From JAJAZB01 sp964244295 (GTDB lineage: Bacteria; Bacteroidota; Bacteroidia; Cytophagales; Spirosomataceae), in the NCBI GenBank assembly GCA_964244295.1, contig CAXTIG010000064.1, positions 1 to 26,609 of the forward strand: DNA of 26,609 nucleotides. The letters are read 5' to 3'. Both the position numbers and the translations under genes were made by a program. Shown one piece after another: positions 1-7,369 of this stretch (position 1 is the stretch's first letter; each line of letters starts with the position of its first letter). The notes beneath the pieces are model-generated. The model worked only from the letters and a program-made list of their open reading frames with translations, made no database searches and was not told the origin of the DNA.

Positions 1-1
1 T

Positions 2-922
2 ATTGTTTCTGGTGTTTGTTCCATACGCCTCAATGATATTGAACAGCCTTGGATTATTTGTCCAAGACGCTTACTTGTTTTAGGTAAGAGAGGCGGTGAA
101 CTAAAAAGAGCCAGTCAAACTGCGGTAGAACAGAAGCTGTTATCGGTAATTGATTATCCTATAAAAACGAAAGTTGGTGTTTGGTCAGAAGTGAAATTAA
201 AAACCTCGAATGAGGAAGATGAAGAAGATGAGAGAACTTTTGACTATACTTTTGATTATGTAATGATGCCATTAGATTCTGTTAGTCAACATGATATAAC
301 TTCGATCTTAGGAGGAACTTGGAGCTTTTGGCGTCGACTACTCACCTCCGCAGGGTATGCGATTTCAAGAATTGATGGTATTGAATACGTAGATGATTTT
401 CCGGTAGATGAGCCTCACATAATTGAAATAATGACTTCCAGCACTTCTGGTGGGAATAAGAACAAGCGTACAACAATTCCCCAATCTTTTGAAGATGCTA
501 TTTTACGTAAAAACCATAATGCTCCTGGAATAAATAAAAGACAAGTTTGGGCTCGAATGGTAAGTCAATTAATAGTGAAATCTCAGACTGCTCTTGCTTG
601 GGGAGGCAAAACACTTTGGATTGTACAAGATAATCTGACTGATTATATTCAAGCATCCACAGCCCTAAAATTAAAGACATTTATATCGAATCAATTGTCA
701 GAAGTCAATATTCTCAGTTTTAGTTATGGTGATTACACCCTCACAGAAACCGGACTTATTGAATTAGAATCAAAGTACCAGTATTCTGGACCTATTTCTC
801 CTGATATGGCCCAAGAAGATCCCAGTTTTACAGATATAATCAAAACAGCATTCGTGCCACCTCGGTCTGCATTAATAAGAGCATTGATGAAAAGTAGATG
901 GAATACGGTTATCAAAGTGTGA
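2..922 (+). CDS. NotI-family type II restriction endonuclease, 5' end outside the window
   Basis: The frame is open from position 2, so the gene starts upstream; 306 residues are visible, against 383 for NotI (recalled). The order of motifs matches NotI as I remember it: a Cys-containing WIICPRRLL segment (one ligand of the NotI iron site would lie here, the others upstream), then VWSEVKLK, FDYTFDYVMM and HIIEIMTSSTSGG. These supply the Glu, Asp and Glu of a PD-(D/E)XK-type centre whose usual Lys is replaced (E-I-M here, E-I-Q in NotI). VWARMVSQL and LWIVQDNLTDYI follow. The family cleaves double-stranded DNA at a long GC-rich palindrome. The gene is strikingly AT-rich (about 37% GC by eye) beside neighbours near 60%, which suggests transfer. 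A methylase partner is not visible and would be expected upstream. Family assignment is fairly sure; specificity is unknown. Confidence 0.75.
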   Translation: MVSGVCSIRLNDIEQPWIICPRRLLVLGKRGGELKRASQTAVEQKLLSVIDYPIKTKVGVWSEVKLKTSNEEDEEDERTFDYTFDYVMMPLDSVSQHDITSILGGTWSFWRRLLTSAGYAISRIDGIEYVDDFPVDEPHIIEIMTSSTSGGNKNKRTTIPQSFEDAILRKNHNAPGINKRQVWARMVSQLIVKSQTALAWGGKTLWIVQDNLTDYIQASTALKLKTFISNQLSEVNILSFSYGDYTLTETGLIELESKYQYSGPISPDMAQEDPSFTDIIKTAFVPPRSALIRALMKSRWNTVIKV

Positions 923-945
923 ATCAATATAGCGCGTACAGTGCG

Positions 946-957
946 AGTTTGCAAACT
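946..957. promoter_or_regulatory. 12-bp perfect palindrome, candidate operator upstream of the toxin-antitoxin pair
   Basis: AGTTTGCAAACT is a perfect palindrome in the AT-rich gap between the nuclease gene and the antitoxin gene. The wider gap also repeats the word TACAGT several times (near 938, 1005 and 1014). VapBC-type operons are usually autoregulated through such sites, so an operator role is plausible. It could also be the tail of the nuclease transcript. No binding data can be inferred. Confidence 0.3.
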
Positions 958-1075
958 TGCGCCATAGCCTATTCTGTCTGATAGACATTAAGGCAGTTTG
1001 ACAGTTACAGTGTGTACAGTTTATCTTTCAAAATTCTCGTTATTTATTATTCAGGTACTTTAACTATGTCCAGTC

Positions 1076-1327
1076 ATGGAAGCAACCTTTGTCCTAAATC
1101 CCCGTGAAGCAAATCCTCAACTCATCGGGCAAATGCTCCAGTTATTTGCCGGTAGCGAGGAGCCGGTGACGATTCGGGTTACGACCCACCCGAAGCCTTC
1201 GTTTGATTTTCAAACTTGGTTTCAGGGGATGGAAGCGATACGGGCCAGAACAGAAAAGGTACCCGTGCTGCCTGGAATTAGCGACCTCGATGAGTTGATT
1301 GACGAGATGAATGAGGTAGAACGATGA
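1076..1327 (+). CDS. Putative antitoxin of a VapBC-like module
   Basis: An 83-residue acidic protein ends in SDLDELIDEMNEVER and overlaps the downstream PIN toxin gene by four bases (ATGA). This is the usual arrangement of antitoxin before toxin. I do not recognise a known DNA-binding fold; the N-terminal half (TFVLNPREANPQLIGQML, then EEPVTIRVT) could form a beta-strand and helix as in small antitoxins. The acidic, probably disordered C-terminus is what normally wraps the PIN domain and blocks its active site. A TACTTTAA sequence at about 1055-1062 resembles a Bacteroidota -7 box, which would give a very short leader. Assignment rests mainly on the partner gene. Confidence 0.6.
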   Translation: MEATFVLNPREANPQLIGQMLQLFAGSEEPVTIRVTTHPKPSFDFQTWFQGMEAIRARTEKVPVLPGISDLDELIDEMNEVER

Positions 1328-1731
1328 TTTACTTCGACGCGAATGTGCTGGTTCACTATTTCGTCGATTACGAACCGGCCAAACACCAGCAGGCGAAGCA
1401 ATTGATTCAGCAATCGGTCAACGAACGGACTTTTTATGCAACCCTGCTCGGTGTTCAGGAAACAGCCTTTGCGATGGCCAAACTTCAGCAACCACTGGCC
1501 AACATCAACCGGGCGGTGAATCAGTTGCCCCTGACCAATCCCGTTGGCTACGACTCCTCTCATTTTCAGCGAGCCGCGCAGCTTGCGCAACACCTCGGAT
1601 TCAAAAACATCAACGACTGCCTGCACACGGCCTTGGCTGAAGCGCAAAATTGTGCCGAGTTGCTGACGTACAACCGCAAAGATTTTAGCCGCATTCAGGA
1701 GTACACTTCGCTGAAGATTACCTTGTTGTAA
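1324..1731 (+). CDS. PIN-domain toxin, VapC-like ribonuclease
   Basis: The 135-residue protein has the length and motif order of a VapC PIN nuclease: MIYFDANVLV with Asp5, GVQETAFAM with Glu46, NINDCLHTALA with Asp98, and LLTYNRKDF with Asp120. These acidic residues would coordinate Mg2+ for RNA cleavage. VapC toxins cut tRNA or rRNA and are held in check by the co-expressed antitoxin; the target here cannot be predicted. The start codon overlaps the antitoxin stop, which implies translational coupling. GC content is intermediate between the AT-rich nuclease and the GC-rich core genes, consistent with an accessory segment at the island edge. Confidence 0.8.
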   Translation: MIYFDANVLVHYFVDYEPAKHQQAKQLIQQSVNERTFYATLLGVQETAFAMAKLQQPLANINRAVNQLPLTNPVGYDSSHFQRAAQLAQHLGFKNINDCLHTALAEAQNCAELLTYNRKDFSRIQEYTSLKITLL

Positions 1732-1746
1732 GTAAAGACACTCGAA

Positions 1747-1788
1747 AAAACAAACGCCCGACTCTGTACAGAATTGGGCATTTGTTTT
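1747..1788. terminator. Hairpin between convergent genes, likely bidirectional terminator
   Basis: Arms 1747-1767 and 1768-1788 are complementary at 18 of 21 positions, with an A-rich left edge and a T-rich right edge. The hairpin sits between the toxin stop (1731) and the end of the pseudouridine synthase gene (1811), which reads from the other strand, so it can serve both. Confidence 0.7.
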
Positions 1789-1810
1789 ACCAATAAATTA
1801 AGTTTTGTCT

Positions 1811-3697
1811 TCAAAAATACTTCAACTTAATCACCTCTTTCTCCGTCAAAAACCGCCAATTTCCTCTGGGCAAGTCTTTCTTGTCGAGGCTGGCGTACAC
1901 GGTGCGGTCGAGTTTGGTCACTTCGTAGCCCAGGGTCTCGAAGAGCCGCCGCACGATGCGGTTGCGGCCGCTGTGAATCTCGATGCCTACCACCTGCGCG
2001 TCGGGCGTGACGATGGCGAGATCGTCGGGTTTGATGAAGCCGTCTTCGAGTTCGAGGCCCGCTTTTATCTTTTCAAAATCCTCCGTCGTGATGGGCTTGT
2101 CGAGTTCGGCTTGGTACATCTTCCGGATTTCGTAGGAAGGGTGCGTCAGCTTCTCGGCCAGTTCGCCGTCGTTGGTGAGCAGCAGCAGGCCGGTGGTATT
2201 GCGGTCGAGCCGCCCGACGGGGTAAATCCGTTGCGGCCCGGCATTTTTCACCAAATCCATCACCGTCCGGCGGTCGTTGGGGTCGTCGGTGGTGGTGATG
2301 AAATCCTTCGGTTTGTTGAGCAGCACGTACAGCATTTTCTCCGGGTTGAGGGTGCGGCTGCCGTACTTCACCACGTCGCCGGGTTTCACCTGAAAACCCA
2401 TCTCGGTCACGGCTTTTCCGTTTACCATCACCTCGCCCGATTCGATGAGCTTATCGGCATCGCGGCGGGAGCAAACGCCCGCGTTGGCGATGTAGCGGTT
2501 CAGGCGAATCGTATCGCTGCGGTTGCCTTCTTCTTCCTCAATTCGCTTCTGAATGCGCTTGGGGGCGTTCTCCTTAAAATGGTTGAAGTCGTAGTTGGGC
2601 GTGCGGCCATCGGGTTCATCGCGGTGACTGCGGCTTTTGAAAAGCGGTTTCCGAACCCCGCCCGGAGCCGGGCCTTCGGGCCGACTTTCGTCGCGCCGGA
2701 AGGAAGGCCGGGGCCGGTCGTCGCCCGTCGGACGGGGGCCACCAAACGCGGGCTTGTCGCCAAACTTCCGAAAGGGCTTGTCGCCGTAGGGCCGGTCGTT
2801 TCCACGCCGGTCGCCGCCTTCGAAGCGGGGCTTGTCGAACGTAGGCCGCGAACCCGGCGTGAACGGTTTTTTATCGCCAAACCGTCGCTCGCCGCGCTCG
2901 TTGTCAACCGGCCGGTCGCCGCCGCGTCGGTCGTTCCCGCGCGAGTCGCCGTCGCGGTTGAAACCGGGCTTGGGGCCAAAGGCGGGTTTGTTGCCGTAGG
3001 GACGCCGTTCGCCACCTTCGGGCCGGTCGGAACCAGGGCGACGCTCGTCGGGGCGGCGGTCATCATCACGGCGGTTGCCGAAGCGGGCAGGGCCGTTGGG
3101 GTTAAATCCAGGTTTGCGGTCAAAAGCGGGCTTATCGCCGTAGAGTCGGCGCTCGCCACCCGTTGGACGGTCGCCGTCGCGGCGGAAACTTGGTTTGGGG
3201 CCGAACGCGGGTTTGTCGCCGTAAGGGCGGCGTTCTTCCCGGTCTCCTCCGGTGCGACGCTCGCCGGGACGACGGTCGTCGGGGCGTTGGTCGTTGTCTC
3301 GGCGGAAGCCTCCGGGGCGACGGTCGTCCGGACGGCGGTCTCCCGCGTCGAAACCGGGCTTGCTGCCGTAAGGCTTACGCTGGCCACCGGTTGGGCGGGC
3401 AGGGCGGTCGCCTTCGGGGCGCGAGGCACCGAAGGGACGGCGGGGACCCGCGCCGGGGCGGGGAGGACCATCGCCAAAAGGTTTGCGGGGTGAAAAAGGC
3501 CGTTCGTTGGGGCCGGAGCCTTCGCGGCGCGGGCCACGGGGCGGACCGGAACGGTCGTCATCGCGCCGGGGCGAAAAGCCCGAACTGGGGCGGGCGGGGC
3601 CGGGGCGACGCTCGCCGGGGCGGCTACTGGGTGCGCGGCGCGGGCCGTGGTCGTCGCGGCGGGAGCCACCGGGACGTTCGTCACGTTTCTTGGACAT
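1811..3697 (-). CDS. RsuA/RluB-family pseudouridine synthase with long disordered N-terminal extension
   Basis: The C-terminal 237 residues form a complete RsuA/RluB-type enzyme: an S4 RNA-binding domain (IRLNRYIANAGVCSRRDADK) and a catalytic domain with GRLDRNTTGLLLL, whose Asp498 is the nucleophile that isomerises uridine in rRNA. The family modifies 16S or 23S rRNA; RluB-like activity on 23S rRNA is likely but not proven. Before it lie 391 residues made almost only of Arg, Gly, Pro, Asp, Phe and Lys, with imperfect repeats built on YGDKPAFGPKP and RRDDDRRPDERRPG. This resembles RGG-type RNA-binding or condensate-forming tails, and several Bacteroidota synthases have shorter versions. The ATG at 3697 gives MSKKRDERPGG. 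A near-consensus -7 box (CATTTTTG, 3704-3711 on the minus strand) lies just upstream. The GC-rich repeats keep other frames open; those are not genes. Confidence 0.9.
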   Translation of the reverse strand: MSKKRDERPGGSRRDDHGPRRAPSSRPGERRPGPARPSSGFSPRRDDDRSGPPRGPRREGSGPNERPFSPRKPFGDGPPRPGAGPRRPFGASRPEGDRPARPTGGQRKPYGSKPGFDAGDRRPDDRRPGGFRRDNDQRPDDRRPGERRTGGDREERRPYGDKPAFGPKPSFRRDGDRPTGGERRLYGDKPAFDRKPGFNPNGPARFGNRRDDDRRPDERRPGSDRPEGGERRPYGNKPAFGPKPGFNRDGDSRGNDRRGGDRPVDNERGERRFGDKKPFTPGSRPTFDKPRFEGGDRRGNDRPYGDKPFRKFGDKPAFGGPRPTGDDRPRPSFRRDESRPEGPAPGGVRKPLFKSRSHRDEPDGRTPNYDFNHFKENAPKRIQKRIEEEEGNRSDTIRLNRYIANAGVCSRRDADKLIESGEVMVNGKAVTEMGFQVKPGDVVKYGSRTLNPEKMLYVLLNKPKDFITTTDDPNDRRTVMDLVKNAGPQRIYPVGRLDRNTTGLLLLTNDGELAEKLTHPSYEIRKMYQAELDKPITTEDFEKIKAGLELEDGFIKPDDLAIVTPDAQVVGIEIHSGRNRIVRRLFETLGYEVTKLDRTVYASLDKKDLPRGNWRFLTEKEVIKLKYF

Positions 3698-3756
3698 GGT
3701 TTTTGCAAAAATGCCACCTCTCGGCGGGAATGAAGGAAAGTAAACTGGCCTGGAAG

Positions 3757-3834
3757 TACCCCCAACCCCCTAAAGGGGGCTACCTGCCTGGAATGTTTCA
3801 GCAGTGAAAAGCCCCCTTCAGGGGGTTGGGGGTA
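3757..3834. repeat. Long inverted repeat A (24-bp arms, 30-nt loop)
   Basis: Arms 3757-3780 and 3811-3834 match at 23 of 24 positions when one is reverse-complemented, built on CCCCCAACCCCCT. The gap 3698-4009 between two divergent genes (312 bp) holds this structure, the start region of the synthase gene on the left, and a possible promoter for the lipoprotein gene on the right. I see no gene in it. Similar C-rich palindromes occur as dispersed repeats in Bacteroidota genomes (recalled). Confidence 0.85.
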
Positions 3835-3915
3835 TTTTAGGCTTAAGTTTAGCCCGCAAAGGTAAAATATTTTGGGCGGAAAACGGGTTTATTGTAAGCG
3901 CGTACCGGGCCGGGG

Positions 3916-3946
3916 TTGGCGGGCGTTGGGGCAATCCCTATCTTGC
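3916..3946 (+). promoter_or_regulatory. Candidate Bacteroidota promoter for the PorE-like gene
   Basis: TTG at 3916-3918 is followed after 20 bases by TATCTTGC (3939-3946), close to the -33 TTG / -7 TAnnTTTG pattern. The GTG start lies at 4010. The -7 box is imperfect, so this is tentative. Confidence 0.35.
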
Positions 3947-4009
3947 CCGCGCATCGCATGAATCCGCCGGCCCCGCGATGCTTCTTTTCCGCACCAGAAT
4001 TTCAGACCT

Positions 4010-6040
4010 GTGAACCGTACACTTTCTACTTTTTTCCGACCGGCCTTCGCCCTGCTCCTGGCCGCTACCTGGCTGGCGGGTTGTAATTCGACCCTGCAAA
4101 CCTTTAAAAAAGGGCAGAAGAAATTTGAAAACGGCGAGTACGAACTCGCCATCAAAGACTTCCAGCAGTCGGTGGTCCACGACCCGGCGCGGGTCAACTA
4201 CCTGATTGCCGAGTCGTACCGGCTGTCCAACCGCCCGGCTGCTTCGGCGGAATTTTACGAAAAAGCCTTCGCCACCAACTTCAGCGAACCCGCCGCCCGC
4301 TACCACTACGCCTTCGCGCTGAAGGCCCAGGGCCGTTACAAAGAAGCCGCCGAGCAGTTGGAGCGGTTCACCAAAACCACCCAGCGCGACCGGGTGATGG
4401 CCGACAAAGCCCGCCGCGAACTCAAGACGTTAGCTATTGTCGATTCGCTTTCCGAAAAACAAAACAAGGTGGCCCTGCGCAACCTGGAGGGCATCAACAC
4501 GGCGGGGGCCGAATTTTCGCCGGTGTTGCAGGGGAAAGAATTGATTTTCACCGCGTCGCGGAAAGACGTGACGTTCAAAACCAACGGCCAGCCGATGCTG
4601 GGTTTGTACAAAACCCCGCTGACCGCCTCGACCGAAACCGGCCCGACCTCGCTATTCAGCGACGTGCTGTTTCAGGACAACCGCAACGAAGGCACGCCCA
4701 CGTTTTCAAAAGACGGCAAAACGATGGTGTTTGCGCGGGGCAACACGGGTAAGAAAAAAGGCAAGGGCAACACCGCCGACGTGGATTTGTACGTGACCCG
4801 CCTCGTGAACAGCGCCTGGACCGACCCCGAAATGCTGGCTATCAGCGACTCGGCGGCCTGGGACGCGCAACCGGCTTTTTCCGCCGACGGCACCACGCTG
4901 TACTTCGCCTCCAACCGGCCCGGCGGCGCGGGCGGCACCGACCTGTACCGCGCCAACGTGGACCGGGCTGGCCGCTTTGGTCGGCCCGTCAACATGGGTC
5001 GCGACATCAACACGCCCGGCGACGAGATGTTCCCTTACGTGTCGGCGGATGCCAAGTTGTACTTTGCCTCCGACGGGCACCCCGGCCTGGGACGGCTCGA
5101 TTTGTTCGTGGCGACGCGGGAGGAAGATGAAATCAAGGTCGAAAACCTCGGCCAGCCCTTCAACTCCCGCGCCGACGATTTCGCGCTCGTGCTTTCCGAT
5201 TCGACCAGCGGCTACCTCGCTTCCAACCGCGAAGGCGGCAAGGGCGACGACGACATTTATTTCTTCGAACCCTCCACCCAGCCCACCCTCGCGCAAGTGC
5301 CGCCGATGCCCAAACGCGACACCACCACCACGCCAACGCCCGTTACGCCCACCGCCCCGACCCGCGTGGCGCGGTATTTCCTGCGGGGCACCGTGCTCGA
5401 CGTGAACGGCAATCTGCCGCTCGATTCGGTGCGGGTGCGGGTGCTCGATGCCGACCAGAAACCCGTGGGCGAAGCCCTCACGGCGGCGGGCGGAAAATTC
5501 GGGCCGATTGGCGTAAATGCCGAGCGCACCTACGCCATCGTGGTGGAAAAACCGACCTATTTCACCAAGCGTGACCCCTTCAGCACGGTGGGCAAAACCA
5601 TCCCGGCGGAGCAACTGGTCAAGCCAGTGACCGACACTACCTTTTACGCCACGGTGACGATGGATAAGCCCAAGCAGAACCTGGTTATTAACAAGCTCTT
5701 CAAAATCGAGCCGATTTATTATTTCTACGACAAAGACAACATCCGTAACGATGCCTCGGACGAACTCGATAAAATCGTGCAGATTTTGAAAGACAACCCC
5801 GGCATCAAGCTCGAACTCGGTTCGCACACCGATACGCGCGGGGTGAGCATTTACAACCTCGACCTCTCGCAACGCCGGGCCAAATCGGCGGTGGATTACA
5901 TCATCTCGAAAGGCATTTCCTCCGACCGCATCACCGCCAAAGGCTACGGCGAAACGCAGTTGGTCATTAAAAACGCGAAGAACGAGGAGCAGCACCAGTT
6001 GAACCGCCGGACGGAGTTCAAGGTGTTGCAGGTGCAGTAA
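4010..6040 (+). CDS. PorE-like outer membrane lipoprotein (TPR, PD40 propeller, regulatory-like domain, OmpA)
   Basis: The 676-residue protein begins with a lipoprotein signal (lipobox LAGC, Cys25), using a GTG start because no in-frame ATG precedes the signal. TPR-like helices follow (about 30-150, FENGEYELAIKDFQQS), then a PD40/WD40-like beta-propeller (about 160-420, FSKDGKTMVFA, FSADGTTLYFASNRPGG), a Pro/Thr linker, a carboxypeptidase-regulatory-like fold (about 455-540) and an OmpA C-terminal peptidoglycan-binding domain with GSHTDTRG and NLDLSQRRAKSAVDYI. This is the domain order of PorE (PG1058) of the type IX secretion system, which is tethered to the outer membrane and peptidoglycan. 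Cytophagales carry several paralogues of this architecture and no other T9SS gene is nearby, so a direct T9SS role is inference. A 44-bp palindrome begins directly after its stop codon. Confidence 0.85.
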   Translation: MNRTLSTFFRPAFALLLAATWLAGCNSTLQTFKKGQKKFENGEYELAIKDFQQSVVHDPARVNYLIAESYRLSNRPAASAEFYEKAFATNFSEPAARYHYAFALKAQGRYKEAAEQLERFTKTTQRDRVMADKARRELKTLAIVDSLSEKQNKVALRNLEGINTAGAEFSPVLQGKELIFTASRKDVTFKTNGQPMLGLYKTPLTASTETGPTSLFSDVLFQDNRNEGTPTFSKDGKTMVFARGNTGKKKGKGNTADVDLYVTRLVNSAWTDPEMLAISDSAAWDAQPAFSADGTTLYFASNRPGGAGGTDLYRANVDRAGRFGRPVNMGRDINTPGDEMFPYVSADAKLYFASDGHPGLGRLDLFVATREEDEIKVENLGQPFNSRADDFALVLSDSTSGYLASNREGGKGDDDIYFFEPSTQPTLAQVPPMPKRDTTTTPTPVTPTAPTRVARYFLRGTVLDVNGNLPLDSVRVRVLDADQKPVGEALTAAGGKFGPIGVNAERTYAIVVEKPTYFTKRDPFSTVGKTIPAEQLVKPVTDTTFYATVTMDKPKQNLVINKLFKIEPIYYFYDKDNIRNDASDELDKIVQILKDNPGIKLELGSHTDTRGVSIYNLDLSQRRAKSAVDYIISKGISSDRITAKGYGETQLVIKNAKNEEQHQLNRRTEFKVLQVQ

Positions 6041-6158
6041 CGAAACCCTGACAGCGGCCAACGGCCCTGTCAGCGGTTGAGTCCCGCCGGATAACCAGCG
6101 TTGGTCTTCGGGAAGGACTCAACCGCTGACAGGGCCGTTGGCCGCTGTCAGGGTTTCG
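6041..6158. repeat. Long inverted repeat B (44-bp perfect arms, 30-nt loop)
   Basis: Arms 6041-6084 and 6115-6158 are perfectly complementary over 44 bases. The left arm starts at the base after the lipoprotein gene's stop, and the right arm ends six bases before the -7 box of purM. The loop includes GTTGGTCTTCGGGA, also found in element D near 21481. It could end transcription from the left, but it lacks a T-run on the right, so it looks more like a dispersed palindromic repeat than a simple terminator. Confidence 0.95.
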
Positions 6159-6163
6159 TTTGC

Positions 6164-6171
6164 TACCTTTG
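6164..6171 (+). promoter_or_regulatory. Bacteroidota -7 box of purM
   Basis: TACCTTTG fits TAnnTTTG exactly and ends four bases before the ATG at 6176. Transcription from it would give an almost leaderless message. A TTG at 6138-6140, inside the palindrome arm, lies 23 bases upstream, slightly farther than the usual 19-21. Confidence 0.55.
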
Positions 6172-6175
6172 CCCC

Positions 6176-7369
6176 ATGACTCCCGACCGCTACGCCCAAC
6201 GCGGCGTTTCTGCCACGAAAGAAGACGTTCACCGCGCCATCGCCCGCCTCGACAAGGGCCTTTTTCCGAAAGCGTTTTGTAAGATCGTCCCCGACGTACT
6301 GGCCGCCGACCCGGCCTACTGCACCATCATGCACGCCGACGGAGCGGGGACGAAGTCGTCTCTGGCGTACGTATACTGGCGGGAAACCGGCGATTTATCG
6401 GTTTGGCGGGGCATCGCCCAGGATGCCGTGGTGATGAACACCGACGATTTGCTCTGCGTCGGGGCACTCGGCCCGATGCTGCTTTCTTCGACCATCGGGC
6501 GAAACAAAAATTTGATTCCGGGCGAGGTCATTGCCGAAATCATCGACGGCACCGAAGAAATTCTCCAACTGCTCCGCGACCACGGCGTCGACATCCACAG
6601 CACGGGCGGCGAAACCGCCGACGTGGGGGATTTGGTACGCACCATCATCGTCGACAGCACGGTCATCGCCCGGATGCCCCGCGCCGAGGTCATCTCCAAC
6701 GACCGCATCCGCCCCGGCGATGTGGTGGTGGGAATAGCCTCGTTTGGGCAAGCCGTTTACGAAAAAAGCTACAACGGCGGCATGGGTAGCAACGGCCTCA
6801 CCTCCGCCCGCCACGATGTGCTAGGGAATGACCTGGCCGGGAAATTCCCCGAAAGTTTCGACCCTTCCGTTCCCGAAAATCTGGTGTACAGCGGCTCCCG
6901 GCATCTGACCGAGGAGGTAGAAATCGTAACCCGTGATTCGTCCATCGTAACTCCGACAGTCGGGCAACTCATCCTTTCTCCCACCCGCACCTATGCGCCA
7001 GTCGTGAAGGCGTTTCTCAGCGAACTGCGCGGCGAAATCCACGGCTTGGTGCATTGCAGCGGCGGGGCGCAGACGAAGGTGCTGCATTTCATCGAAAACC
7101 TTCACGTCGTCAAAGACAACCTCTTTTCCATCCCGCCCTTGTTCCGACTCATCCAGGCCGAAAGCGGCACGGATTGGGCCGAAATGTACAAAGTTTTCAA
7201 CATGGGCCACCGGCTGGAAGTGTACCTCGATGAGCGCCACGCCCAAACCGTCATCGAAGCCGCCCGCTCCTTCGGCATCGACGCGCAAATCATCGGGCGG
7301 GTGGAAGCGTTTTCCGGAAAAAAAGTAACGGTGAAGGGCGAGGCAGGCGAGTTCGGCTACGCCGGATGA
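6176..7369 (+). CDS. purM: Phosphoribosylformylglycinamidine cyclo-ligase (AIR synthetase)
   Basis: PurM closes the imidazole ring: it turns FGAM and ATP into AIR in de novo purine synthesis, in the cytoplasm. The 397-residue protein has the long form typical of Bacteroidota: RGVSATKEDVHRAI at the N-terminus, the MHADGAGTKSSLAY substrate/ATP loop, DAVVMNTDDLLCVGA, STGGETADVGDLVRT, NGGMGSNGLTSARHDV and a C-terminal domain starting near LSPTRTYAPV. I chose the ATG at 6176 rather than one at 6101, because the upstream start would lie inside the palindromic repeat and before the -7 box. The stop overlaps the ATG of the next gene by four bases (ATGA), so the two are translated together. Confidence 0.93.
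   Translation: MTPDRYAQRGVSATKEDVHRAIARLDKGLFPKAFCKIVPDVLAADPAYCTIMHADGAGTKSSLAYVYWRETGDLSVWRGIAQDAVVMNTDDLLCVGALGPMLLSSTIGRNKNLIPGEVIAEIIDGTEEILQLLRDHGVDIHSTGGETADVGDLVRTIIVDSTVIARMPRAEVISNDRIRPGDVVVGIASFGQAVYEKSYNGGMGSNGLTSARHDVLGNDLAGKFPESFDPSVPENLVYSGSRHLTEEVEIVTRDSSIVTPTVGQLILSPTRTYAPVVKAFLSELRGEIHGLVHCSGGAQTKVLHFIENLHVVKDNLFSIPPLFRLIQAESGTDWAEMYKVFNMGHRLEVYLDERHAQTVIEAARSFGIDAQIIGRVEAFSGKKVTVKGEAGEFGYAG

Noticed and set aside
1805..3493. 562-codon open frame on the plus strand opposite the pseudouridine synthase gene
   Set aside because: It is the shadow of the GC-rich repeats of the real gene; its protein is Val/Ala/Gly-rich without any domain, and the minus-strand frame has full S4 and catalytic motifs.
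3757..3834. Simple terminator
   Set aside because: It lies between divergent genes and lacks a T-run.
4706..6061. 451-codon open frame on the minus strand opposite the PorE-like gene
   Set aside because: Codon-position GC bias keeps the frame open. The product is a His/Val/Gly-rich sequence with no family pattern, while the plus strand codes a clear lipoprotein.
6101..6175. Upstream start for purM
   Set aside because: The extra 25 codons lie in the palindrome and before the -7 box, and the known N-terminus of Bacteroidota PurM begins with the later Met.
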